A DNA stretch of 64,000 nt. It comes from Nemophila menziesii (Eukaryota > Streptophyta > Magnoliopsida > Boraginales > Hydrophyllaceae). Where the stretch lies: contig JARWIR010000171.1 in NCBI GenBank assembly GCA_029959085.1, positions 186,001-250,000 of the forward strand, given 5' to 3'. The notes beneath the pieces were generated by a model, which was not told where the DNA came from, searched no databases, and saw only the letters and a program-made list of their open reading frames with translations. The position numbers were made by a program, and so were the translations under genes. This document shows positions 35,331 through 46,517 of the stretch, one piece after another; positions within the stretch are counted from its first letter, which is position 1, and the number at the start of each line of letters is the position of its first letter.

Positions 35331-36565
35331 GTCCTCCATTGACATTAACCGTTCCGTACAAATCAATATACCTGATGATGAAAATGATTATATCAAAGAG
35401 ACACCTCGTAGTCACCGGATTATCCACGCGAAACAACTCACGCAAAGCTTGAACGACTTAAGATCTTATATCATAAAAGGACCAGACGAGTGAGTTTTGC
35501 TGAAAACACGTTATGTTTAAGTGTATATTAAATGTATTTAAAATTTGTGTAGTAAATTGCATGGATTATTTTTTCAGCGAGCATCTCATTCAGTATGTTA
35601 ATGGATATGTTACACGAAAGCATATGCGGCAGCTGATTACTTGTGGATCGATGGTAGATGAAGATGTAAGTATTGGTATAAACATTCGTTTATTTTCTCT
35701 TTCGTATTTGTTTTGTTCGTGAACCTTATATATATAAATATCTTGTATAGGTAATCAATGCTCAGGCTTTTGCACTAAACCAAGAACAATTATCCCTAGG
35801 AGATGGAAAATATTATTTACAAACTGGTGTGTGGGTAAGTGTAGTTTGTATTTATTTTTAACTCATTATAAAATTGATGGAATTGAAATTTATAATTAGA
35901 GTTGTTTTTCCAGCAAATGGCACAAAGGGAAGATGACGCGACCGTATTTCAAAAAGCGTATTGGAGGAACAATAGATTAGAGATGAATCCTCAAAATTTA
36001 CAGGAGGTTGTTTTATTATATATGTATGTTAAATTAAATGGAGTTTTACATTAAGGTTTTTGTTGTAGGTGTATGTCCCATATAACATACGTGATCATTG
36101 GGGATTAGTGGTAATTGATTTTCCATTAAGGGTTATACATCGAGTTGATACGTTGAGGAAATACATAAAACCATGAGTGTTCCAAGGAGAGTTAAATAAA
36201 ATGGTAAATAGTCTAACTCATGTAGTGCTAGCTTTCTGTTCAATACATTGCGTGACTTAACAATTACATAATTGAATGTGCAGCGTTCGATGTTACAGAA
36301 AGAAATGCGGAGGGTATTGGGTCCATCAGACACTGAAGATATAACTACCTTTAGACATTCCCGCCCTGATGGTGTTCCGGAGCAAGAACCCTCGGGCAAT
36401 GATTGCGCAATATATGTTTGCAAGATGATGAGGGAAAGGTGTTTTAAATACCCTGCTTGGAGAAGTGGTCAGGAGTCGTTTACTAAAAGAATGTGGTTGG
36501 CTAGTTATTTATTTTGTGACACAACGAACGAAATTAACAAGTTGCAGGTGGCGTTATATGATTGA

Positions 36566-37242
36566 GTTAGTTAACGTGAAATGTATTTTGGAGGAGTTAG
36601 AAAATGTGTATTAAGGAGATTGGGACTATTGTATAAACGTAATTTAGCCTCTCTTGTATGTAGTACTTTTTTGTGGATTGGTTGTTTGGTTTGTGTAATA
36701 TGGAAGTAGTATTGTGTTTGTAATTTTGAAGAATTATTGTCGAACCAAAATTGCATTTTAGTCCCTGCAATATGTATTATTGCATATGTATTATAGTCCC
36801 CGCATTAATGTATAATTTGTTGTAATATGTTTGGCTATCTTATTTTCTGAAACAACTAGTACTAACAGTAAAAAATTTGTATCACTTGATAATGGAAATA
36901 ATATAATTGTTAGTTGTTCAACATATTAGCACCTGATTCATCCAACATTTCCATAGTAATAATTTGACATCCAAGTACATTGTAATACAAAACCAAATCT
37001 CAAACAGATTTAACAGTAGTAATACAAAAATTCATTACAGTTAATATTAGCAATAGGAAAATTTTATTACAAGCACCTCCAATGTCACAAAACATCCAAA
37101 CCATATTCCAAAATACAACTTAATGTCTCTATTATGAAATTACACTAACAAACAACAGTTAATTAGTTCATAACATTAAAGCTCAGTGTAACCAAAATAA
37201 CAGTCTAGAACAACACCAACCATTCATAACCTAACCCTTTAT
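36566..37242. other. Gap between convergent gene sets
   Basis: 3' untranslated sequence of the Ulp1 gene and of the minus-strand gene. Contains the phrase AAATTGCATTTTAGTCCCT (36750-36768), which also occurs in introns of this cluster. No gene. Confidence 0.55.
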
Positions 37243-38409
37243 TTAAGGCAATAACATAGATACTTTCACTAAATGGAACTTCTCTTCCACGAATGACTTC
37301 GTTTCCTCATGGCGTGCCCGGGCTCGACCCTCGCTAGATATCTCACGTTCAACTAATCTTGCCTCCATTTCGGCCTCGCGTTTAATTGCACGTTCCTCCA
37401 TACCTTTCAAATATTCGAATATTGAAGTACCACCTCCTGAGATGTCCATCGTATCTGATTCCTTTAGGTCTTCGGCTATTGGTTTGTTTTTTGTTTTTTC
37501 TATTTTTCTATTAGGATGGACGAAATGGCGGTAGCTGGTTTTGAAATCATCCACACTAAACCTGATAGGGGCTTTAACCTTAACATCAAAGATACCAAGA
37601 TCTACATCCAACCTCTCTAACATGGTCATGATCAACCTAGGGAACGGAAGTGGTTCCTTATTTCCTCCTTGCGAATCGTTCACCTTCTCTCGTGTACGCA
37701 GCATTTGACACAAGATCACCGCTCCAACATCAAACAACTTTAACTTCCATAACCAATATAGCACATTCTGATTGAGAATCGGCCTCTCTGAAGGGTGTGT
37801 TGTTGTGGTTGGTAGTAGATTAGTAGATGCTATAGCATCGACAATTAGCATTTCGTTAGGCATATCAATTTTTTTAACTCCTATGTGGCTGCTACTTGTT
37901 GTCGGGTGGTTCCATTCCTGAATGAATCCCGGAAAGAGTTCTTCAACCCATGTTGCGTTTCTACCCCCTAGAGCGTCCATTTCCGGAAAGTCTTCACGTA
38001 ACTCCACTAGCTTTTCAACAGATATCCCGGTGTATATCGAGATTATAAGGTCCGTGTCAAACGTATATTCCTTGTCATTCAAAGTAAAAATGAATTTAGA
38101 GAGGCATAATTCTTCCCATCTATCTAGTTTACCATTAAACCCATCCAGTCTAGCTGTATGAAGCGTGTGATAGAACTCGGCCATATCTGGTTTGCAATAA
38201 CCATCCTGATTGATAGGTCCGAAGAACCAAGGTAACTTATCTTCCAACTTCATACGCAGTAGATGTCTAATTGTCTCGTCAGGAAGCAACTTTGATTGCA
38301 CGAAAGAGTGCAAATAAACCACGATTTCGTCTTTCATAGGTGTGAGTATAAAAGATTCAAAGTTAAACCTTGGCATAGATTTGTGTAAATTGGGGAGACT
38401 TATAGACAT
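37243..38409 (-). CDS. Plant-transposon-domain protein (388 aa), coiled-coil C-terminus
   Basis: Start chosen at ATG 38409, directly after a splice acceptor (GTACGCAG on minus); longer upstream readings run into the intron. The core (LPWFFGPINQDGYC; WEELCLSKFIFTL; ILNQNVLYWLWKLKLFDVGAVI; PLPFPRLIMTMLE) resembles the plant transposon protein domain seen in the Athila second ORF at 23065-24381, but is much diverged. The last ~60 residues are charged and likely helical (MEERAIKREAEMEARLVERE). The frame is uninterrupted. It converges on the Ulp1 gene. Role unknown; nearest analogy is cargo of large plant DNA transposons. Confidence 0.55.
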   Translation of the reverse strand: MSISLPNLHKSMPRFNFESFILTPMKDEIVVYLHSFVQSKLLPDETIRHLLRMKLEDKLPWFFGPINQDGYCKPDMAEFYHTLHTARLDGFNGKLDRWEELCLSKFIFTLNDKEYTFDTDLIISIYTGISVEKLVELREDFPEMDALGGRNATWVEELFPGFIQEWNHPTTSSSHIGVKKIDMPNEMLIVDAIASTNLLPTTTTHPSERPILNQNVLYWLWKLKLFDVGAVILCQMLRTREKVNDSQGGNKEPLPFPRLIMTMLERLDVDLGIFDVKVKAPIRFSVDDFKTSYRHFVHPNRKIEKTKNKPIAEDLKESDTMDISGGGTSIFEYLKGMEERAIKREAEMEARLVEREISSEGRARARHEETKSFVEEKFHLVKVSMLLP

Positions 38410-38765
38410 AGCTGCGTACATGCAAAAACAGTACAAAAGTATGACAAAACAAAAAATATATTCTTTAATAAAATCATCAAAAAACGACAGGGACCTATCG
38501 TGCAATTATCTTTAACGAACATGCTTAGATGCAGGGGTATAATTTTATAAAATCCAAATTATAAGGAGAAGGACTTAAAATGCAATACATTAAACATAGT
38601 TAACATGGTCTTCTCCAATAGTTTAATCGAACAATGCCTAAATAGGCAACTCAAATATCTATTATGGTATCCATAAATTAGTAGGAATCACACCATTAAA
38701 TAGTGTATGTACTGTTCAAACTACAGGACGTAATTGTCATTCATATATAAAACCCCAAAAAAAAA

Positions 38766-38960
38766 TTAGGGTTCCTCGTAGTTAATTTTCAAATCAGGTT
38801 TCCAGAATGTTACCTTGTTAGGTGTTCTTGCGGCGATGGTGGATTGAGATATATGTAGGAGAAAGCTTACCGGCGATGATATTGCTAGAGGGAGCGCCTC
38901 CGTCGTTCGTTGAGAGGATTTAGACAAGAATATACGTTTTATGTTTTGTGTAATGTGACG
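38766..38960 (-). other. Probable leader region of the gene at 37243-38409
   Basis: On minus, pyrimidine-rich and CG-containing sequence (38860-38960) ends at a GTAAGC donor, followed by AT-rich intron-like sequence toward 38410. This looks like an untranslated first exon. The reading frame here has no recognisable domain. Confidence 0.3.
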
Positions 38961-39298
38961 CTGTTCCGACATATATTTGGGGTAATTAATGAATTTTTTA
39001 TTTTTTTTAAATAACCCGTGGGAATGGTTTTGAAAGAAAAAGATTTGGTGTAATTTTTAAAAAAAAAAATTGTTTGGAACCGGGGGTTACACAAAAATTA
39101 GGTTTAAATAATTTTTTTATTAGTTTGTTAATGTTTAGCTAAATCTACACTGAATAAATAAGCACGAACTTTTATTAAAATTGACATTACAAAGAAAACA
39201 CATTCTTGGAAATTAGAGAGCGTACAACAAAAACCACGAAACACACCAACAACACACAACAACAAAAGAGCCTCCAACGAAATCATATTACAGCTAAT

Positions 39299-39712
39299 TT
39301 AAGAAATACGGATAACGTTCGAAAGCATCACGGTGAAGCATGCATCTTTTTCGTACTTACGGCCTAGAACAAACGGTTCTTGGTCAACGTACATGACAAG
39401 CTTGGTTTCACCGCGAGCCTTAATCCCATCGCACATTCGAATGATATCCTCATCCCTGTTTATCTCTACGAGGCCTGCGGTCATGTTCATGCCCTCCGGC
39501 ACATAGTAGTATTTCGGGAAAATAGGACTATCGTAACCTAGACTTTGCGAGATTTGGTACAATCCCATAAATGTGAAACCTTCTTCACCAGGGAGAGCGA
39601 AATTAGTTTCTCTCCCACCCTCATAGGTGGTTTCCTCCCCAAAAACGAAATGGCCACCGTAATGGCAAATGAAATTTTCAACCGTCAAACCAGGATGGTT
39701 ACTTGACAACAT
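39299..39712 (-). CDS. Stand-alone PB1-like domain protein (137 aa)
   Basis: ATG at 39712 chosen because a TATA box lies ~80 bp upstream; upstream codons would be 5' of the start site. The protein is almost entirely one PB1-like domain: FICHYGGHFVF, YEGGRETNF, a short YYYVPEG strand and DEDIIRMCDGIKARG. This is the fold found at the N-terminus of the MULE transposase at 622-7441 (KIHFGGFF), here without any transposase. Frame intact. PB1-like domains mediate protein-protein contacts, so a role as a detached transposase partner domain is possible (inference). Confidence 0.6.
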   Translation of the reverse strand: MLSSNHPGLTVENFICHYGGHFVFGEETTYEGGRETNFALPGEEGFTFMGLYQISQSLGYDSPIFPKYYYVPEGMNMTAGLVEINRDEDIIRMCDGIKARGETKLVMYVDQEPFVLGRKYEKDACFTVMLSNVIRIS

Positions 39713-39790
39713 TATTAGTTGTATGTAATAGAATGTTGTTTGCAAGTGAAAGATAAGGAAATATGTATGTCTTCCTAAAGTGGTCCTTCT

Positions 39791-39800
39791 ATTTATAGAG
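39791..39800 (-). promoter_or_regulatory. TATA box of the PB1-like gene
   Basis: Minus-strand CTCTATAAATAGAAGG, a strong plant TATA context, ~80 bp upstream of the ATG at 39712. Confidence 0.6.
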
Positions 39801-40360
39801 GGAAATATGGTTTTTTTTTTTTTTTTGGTATAAAGAAACTCTAATGCTTGTATCACACTTTTTTTACTAAAATTGTAAATAACTTAGGGAATCCTTTCCA
39901 ATCTCGGCAGACTGTGTGGTCATTTCCTTTAAAACTTATGTCATGTTTGGCCTATCAAAACCTATTGATATGGAGCTTGGCTCACTTCACGTGTATGTGT
40001 TGTAACCTCACCTTTACTCCTTTCCTCTACTTTTAATCTTTTTTTGATTCCTCTGCTTATACCTTTATTCGATTCCTCTATTGCATTGGTATTGCTAAGA
40101 ATATTACTATTACTACTAGCAAACAAGAATTGCAAATAAGTGATTCAATTATTAGACCATTCCTATAGTAGTTGTTGTTGACAAACATTTCAAATCATAC
40201 AGATATAGGAAATCGAAAAATACAACAATTAAACTACAGATTAGTTTCAAGAATCCCAAATTACAAATGAAGAATTAAAAGTTGTTAAACGAACTGAATT
40301 TAAAAATGACAGAATACAAGAGCATCAAACCATGTAATACACCACAACCAAACTACGAAA

Positions 40361-41244
40361 TCACCTGTTACCAGCATATAGTAAGACCTCGAATAGGAGT
40401 ATTAAAACTAGAATTAGTAAAATGTAAATCAGTATCTTGGTTTTGAAATCCAGGAGTCCCCATTCAAAAAGAGCTTTCGGTACATATCCTTCTTCGAGTT
40501 GATAACCGTTATACCAAACGCATGATATCGGGGTGCACCATGTAGTTGTTCTAGTTCATTCACATGAAAATTTAATACGTCCTTTATTCCCCCCCCAATC
40601 ATTATCCTCAACATATACTTTGCAGGGAAGTCCACACCTCTCGCAGTTCACGTTTTCATACCTCACATCTACCTCCTCGTATTTTGTTTTCCTGTCCTGA
40701 TTCGTGGCAATAAACACCGGTAGTCCGTCTCGCACCCAAACCACACCAACTGGGTTGCACCAACTAATGAACCCCCCGATTTGGTAGTCACACTGGTAAA
40801 TCAACCTTCCCTTGTTCCCGTTGTGATTACTTAAGTTGATAAAAATTTCGAAAATTCTTCCACACGTTCCACAGTACTCGTTCTTGTACCTTATGTCAAG
40901 CTCTTCTAGACCTGCCTTCCTGGAAAATAAAGCAAAGACATATATGAGAGTGAAATTAAGGAGAACACAAAACATAAATAACTAAGGTAAATCAAATTTA
41001 ATCAATCTACGTATAACACTACACAAAGATTACAAAATGACAGCTACGTAGAGTAGATAGTATATTGTATGTCAATTCTAATCATATTTAGAGTAATAAA
41101 GCGTAAGTGACAATTTAATATATTTGTCTAACAAAGGAATAAAATCTAACGTAATTAAATTACTGTAATTAAAACCTAAACTATTTCATGCGAATTTTTC
41201 AATTATTGGTATAAAAAACCGTACCAAAGTAGGTTTTTTGCCAT
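40361..41244 (-). pseudogene. Tandem GRF-like zinc-finger protein with C-terminal membrane anchor
   Basis: Exon 1 starts at ATG 41244 (MAKNLLW) and splices at about 41226 to 40918, restoring frame (WKAGLEELDIRY). Two GRF-like fingers follow: YCGTCG...NKGRLIYQC...ISWCNP and NCERCG...NKGRIKFSC...TWCTP. Reading on in the same frame gives a hydrophobic end (ILIYILLILVLILLFEVLLYA) and a stop at 40361-40363. A single TGA at 40556-40558 breaks the second finger. A competing frame at 40429-40635 carries no such features and is spurious. The finger-plus-anchor plan matches the MULE GRF protein at 7974-8591. TGA may be a nonsense mutation or a base error. Confidence 0.6.
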
Positions 41245-41365
41245 ATGGATGGTTAATTGGAGTAAAGTAGCCGATCGTGGTAGGAGTAGTGACGTTGTTT
41301 GTGACTCCGTTAAACACCGGTGACTGAGAGGTGAAGGAGACTGTGGTCGGAGATGTAGATCGCGA

Positions 41366-41700
41366 TTATAGGAGGCGTACTATCCGCGTTTGAACAGAGT
41401 AGGCAAGCTTGTGGCGGCTTCTGATACCGGTGAATGAAAGAGAAAGGACGCCGTGTGCGGAGATGGAGAAGTTCTGGTGTATACTTCTGTGAGTGGAGAC
41501 GGAAAGGGGCGGCTTCTTCTCCGGTTTAGGGTTTCTTTGTTTTTGGTAATTTAACATTTTTTTAAACCACTTTACATTTTGTTATATGTAAATGGTAATG
41601 ACTATCTTTCATTGTTTGGTATTTTGACTAGATTTTTTTTTATGGTAAAAGTAATATACATTTCATTTTCATTTAATTTTTACGAACTATCACACGAAAT
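41366..41700 (-). other. Probable 5' leader of the GRF-like gene
   Basis: Contains GC-richer sequence on minus upstream of ATG 41244, with a 63-codon frame lacking any domain. Treated as untranslated leader, not a gene. The rest to 41900 is AT-rich. Confidence 0.3.
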
Positions 41701-41937
41701 GGAACCGAAAATTCGACAATAAATAACAAACATATTTAGATAATTCAACATAGTCCCGACTTTAAAAAGACAACACTACCACTGATATCCCTGAATCTAA
41801 TAATTATACTCGCACTAACTTAAAACTCAAATGTAAAATAAACATGAAAACAACAACATAACATGACGACTGCAACATAGACTCGATTAAACCTCTCGTA
41901 AAGTTGAATTTACTCCGCCGGTGGTCGTTTATCCAAC

Positions 41938-42318
41938 TTACTGTGACGGTGGACCTTTACCACGTCTGTCCATGGTTGACAGATCTGTCTTGGTAGTAGG
42001 AGCTAGCGCAGGATGTATCGCTTGTTCTGGAAGAGAACGAAAGTATTGACATTCCCTAATTGGAAACTCTTGCATACGATAATTCTCAAAATGACAACGA
42101 AGAGAGCGTATAACCCTATGGCCGTCTATCAAGGTACGTTGAATAAGTGATGGCATACCACAGTCACACACAAGTGTTTCTGAGTAGTTTTCCGGTGCAC
42201 TTTCCATTAAGGAAGAAGGTCTTATAACACTGTCTGCGAAATCACTTAGCGTATACTCTGGGCTTCTTGGTGGACTGTCTTGCCATCCTTGACTGTCGCC
42301 TGAGCCATCGTAAGACAT
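41938..42318 (-). CDS. Small GRF-like zinc-finger protein (126 aa)
   Basis: Serine/proline-rich start, then a GRF-like metal site: VCDCG, RSLRCH and ECQYF in order. The spacing fits a divergent GRF finger with the usual GRRFY motif reduced. The tail is polar. Frame intact from ATG to stop. Its upstream side faces the W-box tandem array at 42660-43815. Function unknown; third GRF-type protein in the window. Confidence 0.5.
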   Translation of the reverse strand: MSYDGSGDSQGWQDSPPRSPEYTLSDFADSVIRPSSLMESAPENYSETLVCDCGMPSLIQRTLIDGHRVIRSLRCHFENYRMQEFPIRECQYFRSLPEQAIHPALAPTTKTDLSTMDRRGKGPPSQ

Positions 42319-42659
42319 TATTCTAAAATGTTTTTGAATTGGTAGTATTTGGTGTGTTTGGAGTAGTGATGAAAACGTTTGTTATATAGCTAAAATCTGG
42401 AATATAAAATGAAAAAGAAATTATGACTTGCACACATACCTAGTTGAATTGACTACACACAAACACTAAACAAAAAAAACGTCAGTACTATTTCCTTTAT
42501 CTAATAAGTTAAAAACTAGGACAATAATGCAATTCGTTACTTTAATATATATGTATAAAAAATCAATTACAACTCACAATATTCCTTCTATAAACTGAAT
42601 ACCCAAACGTATAACTTAATACACATTTCAAAATTGATAAAATTGTGTCTCGAAATAAA

Positions 42660-43815
42660 CTAATCACCAAACACCTAACGTTGGGTGGTTAACACCTTGG
42701 TTTGACCAAAAGTCAACTACCATTGACCCAATGTCTCCTTAGGCCCAATTTCGAACATCTAACTAGTGAACGCCTAACTTTTGGTGGTTAACACCTTGGT
42801 TTGACCAAAAGTCAACTAGCATTGACCAAGTGTCTACTTAGGATCAATTTTTGAAATTTAACCACCAAACACCTAACGTTGGGTGGTTAACACCTTGGTT
42901 TGACCAAAAGTCAGCTACCATTGACCCTATGTCTCCTTAGGCCCAATTTCGAACATCTAACTACTGAACGCCTAACTTTGGTTGGTTAACACCTTGGTTT
43001 GACCAAAAGTCAACTAGCATTGACCAAGTGTCTACTTAGGATCAATTTTTGAAATTTAACCACCAAACACCTAACGTTGGGTGGTTAACACCTTGGTTTG
43101 ACCAAAAGTCAACTACCACTGACCCTATGTCTCCTTAGGCCCAATTTCGAACATCTAACTAGTGAACGCCTAACTTTGGTTGGTTAACACCTTGGTTTGA
43201 CCAAAAGTCAACTACCCTTTACCTAGTGCCTCAATATGATCAATCTTGAACATTTTACTATCAAACACCTAACTTTGGGTGGTTAACACCTTGGTTTGAC
43301 CAAAAGTCAACTACCATTGACCCTATGTCTCCTTAGGCCCAATTTCGAACATCTAACTAGTGAACGCCTAACTTTGGTTGGTTAACACCATGGTTTGACC
43401 AAAAGTCAACTACCCTTTACCAAGTGTCTACTTAGGATCAATTTTTGAAATTTAACCACCAAACAGCTAACGTTGGGTGGTTAACACCTTGGTTTGACCA
43501 AAAGTCAACTACCATTGACCCTATGTCTCCTTAGGCCCAATTTCGAACATCTAACTAGTGAACGCCTAACTTTGGTTGGTTAACACCATGGTTTGACCAA
43601 AAGTCAACTACCCTTTACCTAGTGCCTCAATATGATCAATCTTGAACATTTTACTATCAAACACCTAACTTTGGGTGGTTAACACCTTGGTTTGACCAAA
43701 AGTCAACTAGCATTGACCAAGTGTCTACTTAGGATCAATTTTAGAAATTTAACTACCAAATACCTAACTTTGGGTGGTTAAAGCCTTGGTTTGACCAAAA
43801 GTCAACTATTTTAAC
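42660..43815 (+). repeat. Tandem array 1: 12 monomers of ~98 bp with inverted W-boxes
   Basis: Each monomer contains GGTTAACACCTTGGTTTGACCAAAAGTCAACT with small changes (split here as GGTTAACACC and TTTGACCAAAAGTCAACT). At least three monomer variants partly alternate as dimers. It is the inverse orientation of array 2, and two of its monomers (near 43215-43280 and 43610-43680) are the array 2 variant. No coding content. Confidence 0.95.
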
Positions 43816-44999
43816 TAGTGAGTCTATGCGAAAATATATACGAAGAGGTTGCTATCATTTTCATTTGGGTAAGGTGAAATAGACTACGTTTAACATTACC
43901 ATATGGTAAGAGTAAAAAACTTAATTTTAATAAAAATTTGACAAAATAATAGTATATTCTTATTGTTTTTTAATGTCTATAATTTATAATTAAAATAAAA
44001 AATTATTACATGACAGTATTAATATTAAATTTTTAACATTTAATTAAGAACAATTAATAAAATATAATTTAACGAATAATTTAGTAATTTCTTTTTTTGT
44101 CTTGCTACATCATCTCACCATTTTATAATTCGATAAACTTTATACGTAAAAACATAAACATAACTACTTGATAGAATTCAACAATACTTACAAGTAGAAT
44201 AGTTTTTGAATTAAACAAAATCCAAATCTCTACCAAAGGAGAAATTTGGAAATTATAGTTCAAAAAAGATAAACACAAAATAAATTGTCTTAGCAATAAA
44301 GTAACCAAGTGCGTTAAAGCATAATTTAAAATAACATATCACAAAACCATGAAATATTTCAATAAGAGATTTCAACTAATCCTCAGTCTGAATCCATGTG
44401 GCACGGATCGGTTTTAGTTTCTTCGGTTGACTCGTCGCTACTCTCCTTACTAACTTGACACGCCTCAAGCTTTTTCTTTCTATCTTCTTCTTCCAAAATC
44501 TTTCTCCTTCGACGGTTACCTTCTGTACTATAAACCCTAGATTTGCGTTTGGGAAGCTTTTGTTCATCTTGCCGTTTCAAAATATCAAGTCTTTGCTCGA
44601 ATGTAAGCGGTGAACAAATGAACTCTTTCCTAGCTGTGCTTCTTTGATCAGAATCTGTACTCATTTCTACAGTATCAATCTTCAATGGAGAATTCTTCCC
44701 TTCATCGACAGTCTTCGCCACCTTCTCCTCGTTGCGTTTCAGCATAGTCTCATCATCTCGCTTGATAACGGTTCGTACTGCTTGCTTTGTAAATTTTCCA
44801 ACAGCCTCAGCCATGACTTCATCAAGATTATCCATCCTCTGACCACGCTTAGCACTCGCTTTTTCAGTCCTTATTTTTTCAAGTATCCCCTCCGATGACG
44901 ATGATGGGGGTACTTGTTCTTTTCTATCCCAGGTAAATGACTCAATATGCGAACTAAATCCCCACCCAAGTTGTTTCCTTATACCATAAAGGGGTTCAT

Positions 45000-46517
45000 T
45001 GGTGGGGGAAAAGTTGTGATAAAATAATAGATAAATAAAGATAATAATAAAGAGTCACACACCCTTGAGAACCACGGAACTCACTGCAAGTATCACAGAT
45101 CGTGTGCAAGTTTTAATGATAAGTCAAGTTCGTTCGCAGGGATTGTTTCCGTTAGATCTACTTATATTTAACAAGCGTAGATGAATTTAGATGTTTTAAA
45201 TAAAAATATAAAAAGATGAAATAACAATCTACGCAATTAAATAATTAAAACAAATAATGAAAACAAATAAATAAATATGAATGTAAGTCAAATAGATTAG
45301 GATTACTAATATGAGTCTATTACTAAATCGTTATTCTAACCTGTCACAGATTAAGCATTATATATTAACCAGGATTCTAAATTCTACCTAGCCTTCTCTA
45401 GGCTTAGGAGCAACCTCTCCACTACTAGGGGTTCCTAAGTAATGATTGATGATTAAATCAAACCTTAATGGCTATCTAGTTAGGCAAGGGATCAAAACTA
45501 GACGATTATGTGGTGTTATCAATAACTAAGAATAATCCTAAGATTGGCCAAATCTAAGGTGTAACAATAAGTCAAAACACATAATAACAATATACGCCAA
45601 GCTCAATCAATTAAAATAACAAATAGTATTTATGAATTAAAGACCAAATAATAACCCAACAGTTAAAACTAAAACTTACAAAATAAAAGTTTAGAAATAT
45701 GGTTGAGAATAGATCTATAGCTAATTACTCTAGATATAGAGAAGGTGAGATGTAGAAGAGGAGTTTGTCAGTCTCCAATCTTCTTCTTCTTGTCTTCTTC
45801 TACAGGTCAGCTTGCTTCTTGGATGAATAGCTTGATTCTAAGGATGAATATTAATTTAAAGGACTAAGCTATTGTTTATAATTTAAGCTAATGTTTAGAA
45901 CTGAGCAAGGACATGTTTACAATGATAAGAGGGTGTATTTATAGGTATCTTGGAAGCCCTAATTCGTTTTCTTGAAGGAGAAGTAAGTAGTGGACTCCAA
46001 GCCCAACTCAAATTCGTAACCCTAAAAACATGAAATCAGGTCCGATCTTCTTTTGGCTCTAACAGCCTCGATCTTCATCCGTTTGACGCGTATGAATATA
46101 CCAAATTGATCATCTCGAAAAACTCTTCAACTTTTCTCTTGACCGTTTCTCCAAATTCCACACCGTTTTTGAGATATAAGCTGATTTGTGGTCATAGGTG
46201 CAGAAATTCAGGATTAAGGCAGTTTTTCCTTTTCCATATTTTTAGCTTTTGTTTCCTTATCTCCAATTACCATGCTTATCTCTTTCCATAAGTTGTTGTC
46301 TTTGACTTGGAATCTAATTAATCTCCATAATTATCTTTAAAGCTTCACACTAAATAAATAATTAAACCCAATATGCTCTAAAAATATTATTTTACTAAAT
46401 CAAGACTCAAAATAGGAAAGTGTAGTATTTCTCAAAAAAATTGACTATAATGACTTCTAAATCACTAAAAATGATGTCTCATCCTAATATAAATCTATCA
46501 CAAATGAGGAGACATCA
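45000..46517 (-). repeat. 3' LTR of the third element
   Basis: 1518 bp, matches 52050-53567. Polypurine tract (minus GAGTTGGGGGTCT) at 46518-46530. Confidence 0.94.

Larger units (their letters stand above)
13711..36565 (+). pseudogene. Ulp1-like (C48) cysteine protease gene, split by a 20-kb retrotransposon block
   Basis: Exons: 13711-14255 continuing at 34610-34709, then 34795-35489, 35578-35665, 35751-35834, 35914-36006, 36069-36203 and 36284-36565. The N-terminal half has the pattern common in plant transposon-borne Ulp1 proteins (FDLHGVKYSFSPDNVEQRIG; FLCPNTDAG; NWAQHVFQLL). The C-terminal half is a C48 peptidase: His in VPYNIRDHWG, Asp in HRVDTL, Gln in PEQEP and Cys in GNDCAIYVCK, so all four catalytic positions are present. 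The family cleaves SUMO-type conjugates. Damage: the Athila block at 14256-34604 and a TGA at 36174-36176 between the catalytic Asp and Gln. A ~38-residue duplication lies at 35119-35330. Confidence 0.8.

Noticed and set aside
40429..40635. 68-codon frame on minus
   Set aside because: The neighbouring frame continues the GRF fold and membrane anchor through a single TGA; this frame has neither.
42660..43815. CRISPR-like regular array
   Set aside because: Adjacent monomers are similar over their whole ~98 bp with no unique spacers, and the context is plant nuclear; it is an ordinary tandem repeat.
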